A DNA stretch of 6,796 bases from an uncultured bacterium (GTDB taxonomy: Bacteria; Planctomycetota; Phycisphaerae; Sedimentisphaerales; Anaerobacaceae): contig CAJVYK010000107.1 of the NCBI GenBank assembly GCA_913009865.1, forward strand, positions 1 to 6,796. The letters run 5' to 3'. The notes beneath the pieces are model-generated. The model searched no databases. It was not told the origin of the DNA and saw only the letters and a program-made list of their open reading frames with translations. Of this stretch, positions 5,002 through 6,796 are shown piece after piece. A program made the position numbers and the translations under genes. The first letter of the stretch is position 1, and each line of letters opens with the position of its first letter.

Positions 5002-6796
5002 ATGTTCAACAGAAAAACTGTTACAGTGATTTTAGCGATAGGGCTTTTTGTAGTTAGTACCGGTTTTGCTCAGACTATCGAGGAAAACTGGAATGATTTT
5101 TTACATTACACAAAGATTGGCCGACTCGACTTAGCTGCTGGCTATGCACAGGCTATTCTCGCAAGCAACCCTGACCCTGTGGAATTGCTTGCTCTAAGTG
5201 AATCAAATCAGCAGGGTTATGCGATTTTATTAAAGGTTAATGAAACTGCGCCTGATACCGAGTTGGCTGAGCTTAGCGGTAAAATCCTGGATGTTATCGA
5301 GCAGGGCAGATTCATCCGTCGCGCTGACCCGAAGATTATCGTAGAGGAGATAAAAAGGCTCAGCAGCGCTTCTCCTCGCGGCCGACTTGCAGCGGTTAAG
5401 CGTCTGCGTAACTCCGGCGAATACGCAATAATGTATATGCTCGATGCAATGTCTGACGGTTCCCGCAAAGAAGAATTGCCGGAAATTATAGAAGCGCTTC
5501 CACAAATCGGCAGAGATTCGATAAGGCCTCTTGCAGCCGCCTTGCAGACTGAAAATGTGTCGGTTAAGGCCGAAATAATAAAGGCGCTGGGCAGGATTGG
5601 TTATCCTCAATCGCTGGCCTATCTGAAGTATGTTATTGAAAACAGCGGCTCTGCCGAACTTCGCAAGTGGGCGAAGCAGAGCATCAGGGATATCGACCCA
5701 GCGGTATTGAAACTTCCCGCTGCACAGTTGTTTTACCGGCTTGCTGAAGACTATTATTATCACGCCGAATCTCTGGCTCCGGCTGGGGATGCTGATTTTG
5801 CCAATATATGGTTCTGGGATTCTGCTGGTGGCCGGCTGGTTCGCCAGGAGGTTGACAAGAGTTATTTTAACGAGCTTATGGCGATGCGTGCCTGCGAGTG
5901 GGCGCTCAAAGCCGATGCCGGATTCGGCAGGGCTATCGGCCTTTGGCTGGCCGCCTATTTCAAGGCCGAAGCCGCCGGTGTCAATATGCCCGATTACTTT
6001 GGTCCCGGCCACGCTGATGCGGCTGTCTATGCCACCACCGCCGGCCCTGAATATCTGCATCAGGCGCTTGCACGAGCTGTTAAGGACAAGAATGCTTATG
6101 TCGCCCTCGGTGCCGTTGAAGCATTGGCCACCACCGCCGGTGAAAAATCTCTGTTTTATCGACTTGGTACAGCTCAGCCGCTGGTTCAGGCCCTCTCTTT
6201 CAACGATAAGGCCGTGAGATATAGTGCGGCGATAGCGATAGCTGCAGCCGGGCCCAGAGAAAACTTTGCTGAAAGTAAGCTGGTTGTTAAGAGTTTGGCT
6301 GATGCTCTCGGGCAGGCGGGCCCTGCACCAGAGCGGTACAGGGCGGGCGAAGATACAGGTATGTGGAATGAGCAGTTAGCCAACAGCTATGCCGTCCGTG
6401 CGGCCGAAGTTATGCTCAAATTGAGGGAAACACGAAATCCTGTTATTGATTTATCTGCAGCTCAAGGCACTCTTATAAATGCAACGAGGGACAGTCGCCC
6501 TGAAATCCAGGTTCTTGCCGGCCGGATTTTAGCTCGCCTCGGCAGTCCCGATGCTCAGCGTTCGATAGCCGCAATGGCTCTTGCCGAAACCAACGCTAAG
6601 GACATTAGAATATCCGCCTTCAATTCTCTGGCCGTCTCGGCTAAAATTAATGCCAATCTGCTTGATAACGAAATGATAGACGCTATTTATTCATTGGTCA
6701 GTTCGCGGGAGACTGATGCTGAATTGCGAAGTGCCGCCGCTGCAGCTTTCGGTTCACTTAATTTACCCAGCAGGAAAGTAAAGGATTTGGTACTTG
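5002..6796 (+). CDS. Secreted HEAT-repeat protein (3'-truncated)
   Basis: The frame is open from ATG 5002 to the right edge (598 codons, no stop), so the protein is longer than seen. GGAG at 4990-4993, eight bases upstream, supports the start. The N-terminus is a Sec signal peptide (MFNRK then a hydrophobic core), with likely cleavage after GFA (residue 23). A short conserved-looking segment follows (WNDFLHYTKIGRLDLAAGYAQ, then ILASNPDPVELLALS, about residues 30-66). HEAT-like helical pairs come next, near 127-150, 158-181, 184-212, 350-380, 390-417, 498-527, 533-547 and 572-586, with typical signatures such as KAEIIKALGRIG, AVRYSAAIAIAAAG and ELRSAAAAAFGSL. A region rich in Tyr and Trp (about 240-335) separates the two repeat blocks. 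No catalytic motif is visible. HEAT solenoids bind proteins or other ligands, so a periplasmic or surface scaffold is plausible, but the function is unknown. I recall similar N-termini in planctomycete proteins but cannot verify this here. Confidence 0.88.
   Translation, partial: MFNRKTVTVILAIGLFVVSTGFAQTIEENWNDFLHYTKIGRLDLAAGYAQAILASNPDPVELLALSESNQQGYAILLKVNETAPDTELAELSGKILDVIEQGRFIRRADPKIIVEEIKRLSSASPRGRLAAVKRLRNSGEYAIMYMLDAMSDGSRKEELPEIIEALPQIGRDSIRPLAAALQTENVSVKAEIIKALGRIGYPQSLAYLKYVIENSGSAELRKWAKQSIRDIDPAVLKLPAAQLFYRLAEDYYYHAESLAPAGDADFANIWFWDSAGGRLVRQEVDKSYFNELMAMRACEWALKADAGFGRAIGLWLAAYFKAEAAGVNMPDYFGPGHADAAVYATTAGPEYLHQALARAVKDKNAYVALGAVEALATTAGEKSLFYRLGTAQPLVQALSFNDKAVRYSAAIAIAAAGPRENFAESKLVVKSLADALGQAGPAPERYRAGEDTGMWNEQLANSYAVRAAEVMLKLRETRNPVIDLSAAQGTLINATRDSRPEIQVLAGRILARLGSPDAQRSIAAMALAETNAKDIRISAFNSLAVSAKINANLLDNEMIDAIYSLVSSRETDAELRSAAAAAFGSLNLPSRKVKDLVL

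Noticed and set aside
5230..6060. 276-codon open frame on the minus strand
   Set aside because: It lies wholly inside the HEAT-repeat gene, which has a signal peptide, a ribosome-binding site and repeat structure. The antisense translation is Arg- and Gly-rich with no recognisable domain, so it is a shadow of the sense codon pattern.
5741..6217. 158-codon open frame on the plus strand
   Set aside because: It is an alternative frame within the HEAT-repeat gene, Pro- and Leu-rich, without a ribosome-binding site or domain.

Overview
The window looks like chromosomal DNA from an anaerobic bacterium of the Planctomycetota (Phycisphaerae-like) or a related PVC lineage such as Kiritimatiellota. 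This rests on the gene mix, not on a marker gene. Wood-Ljungdahl (acetyl-CoA pathway) maturation genes sit beside Tat-exported sulfatases and a large secreted HEAT-repeat protein. Seven-base tandem arrays in the gene gaps are, from memory, common in such environmental genomes.

Layout. (1) Positions 3-797, plus strand: the C-terminal part of a RACo-type reductive activator of corrinoid proteins, cut by the left edge. (2) Positions 812-1552, plus strand: a CooC/AcsF-type nickel-insertion ATPase for CO dehydrogenase/acetyl-CoA synthase. The two genes meet in a GTGAAGC heptamer array that supplies the last codons and stop of the first gene and a possible GTG start for the second. (3) Positions 1585-3051, plus strand: a Tat-exported type I sulfatase (CSPTR site), 32 bp after cooC. 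(4) Positions 3074-4618, minus strand: a second Tat-exported sulfatase of a different subtype (CAPSR site, Asp-Gln metal motif), convergent with the first across a 22-bp gap. (5) Positions 4619-5001: a divergent intergenic region with two heptamer arrays, an 8-bp tandem duplication, a candidate minus-strand -10 box and a good sigma-70-like -35 box facing right. (6) Position 5002 to the right edge, plus strand: an exported HEAT-repeat protein, at least 598 residues, with no stop inside the window.

How they fit. The first two genes mature and reactivate CODH/ACS and its corrinoid partner, so the organism probably fixes or oxidises C1 units without oxygen. The sulfatases would remove sulfate esters from polysaccharides or glycans outside the cytoplasm. 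Both need their active-site cysteine converted to formylglycine, in an anaerobe most likely by a radical-SAM maturase encoded elsewhere. The HEAT protein is probably an extracytoplasmic scaffold of unknown role. No CRISPR array, tRNA, rRNA, transposase or clear defence system is visible, and nothing here supports a wholly new system. The least explained parts are the heptamer arrays at gene boundaries and the HEAT protein.
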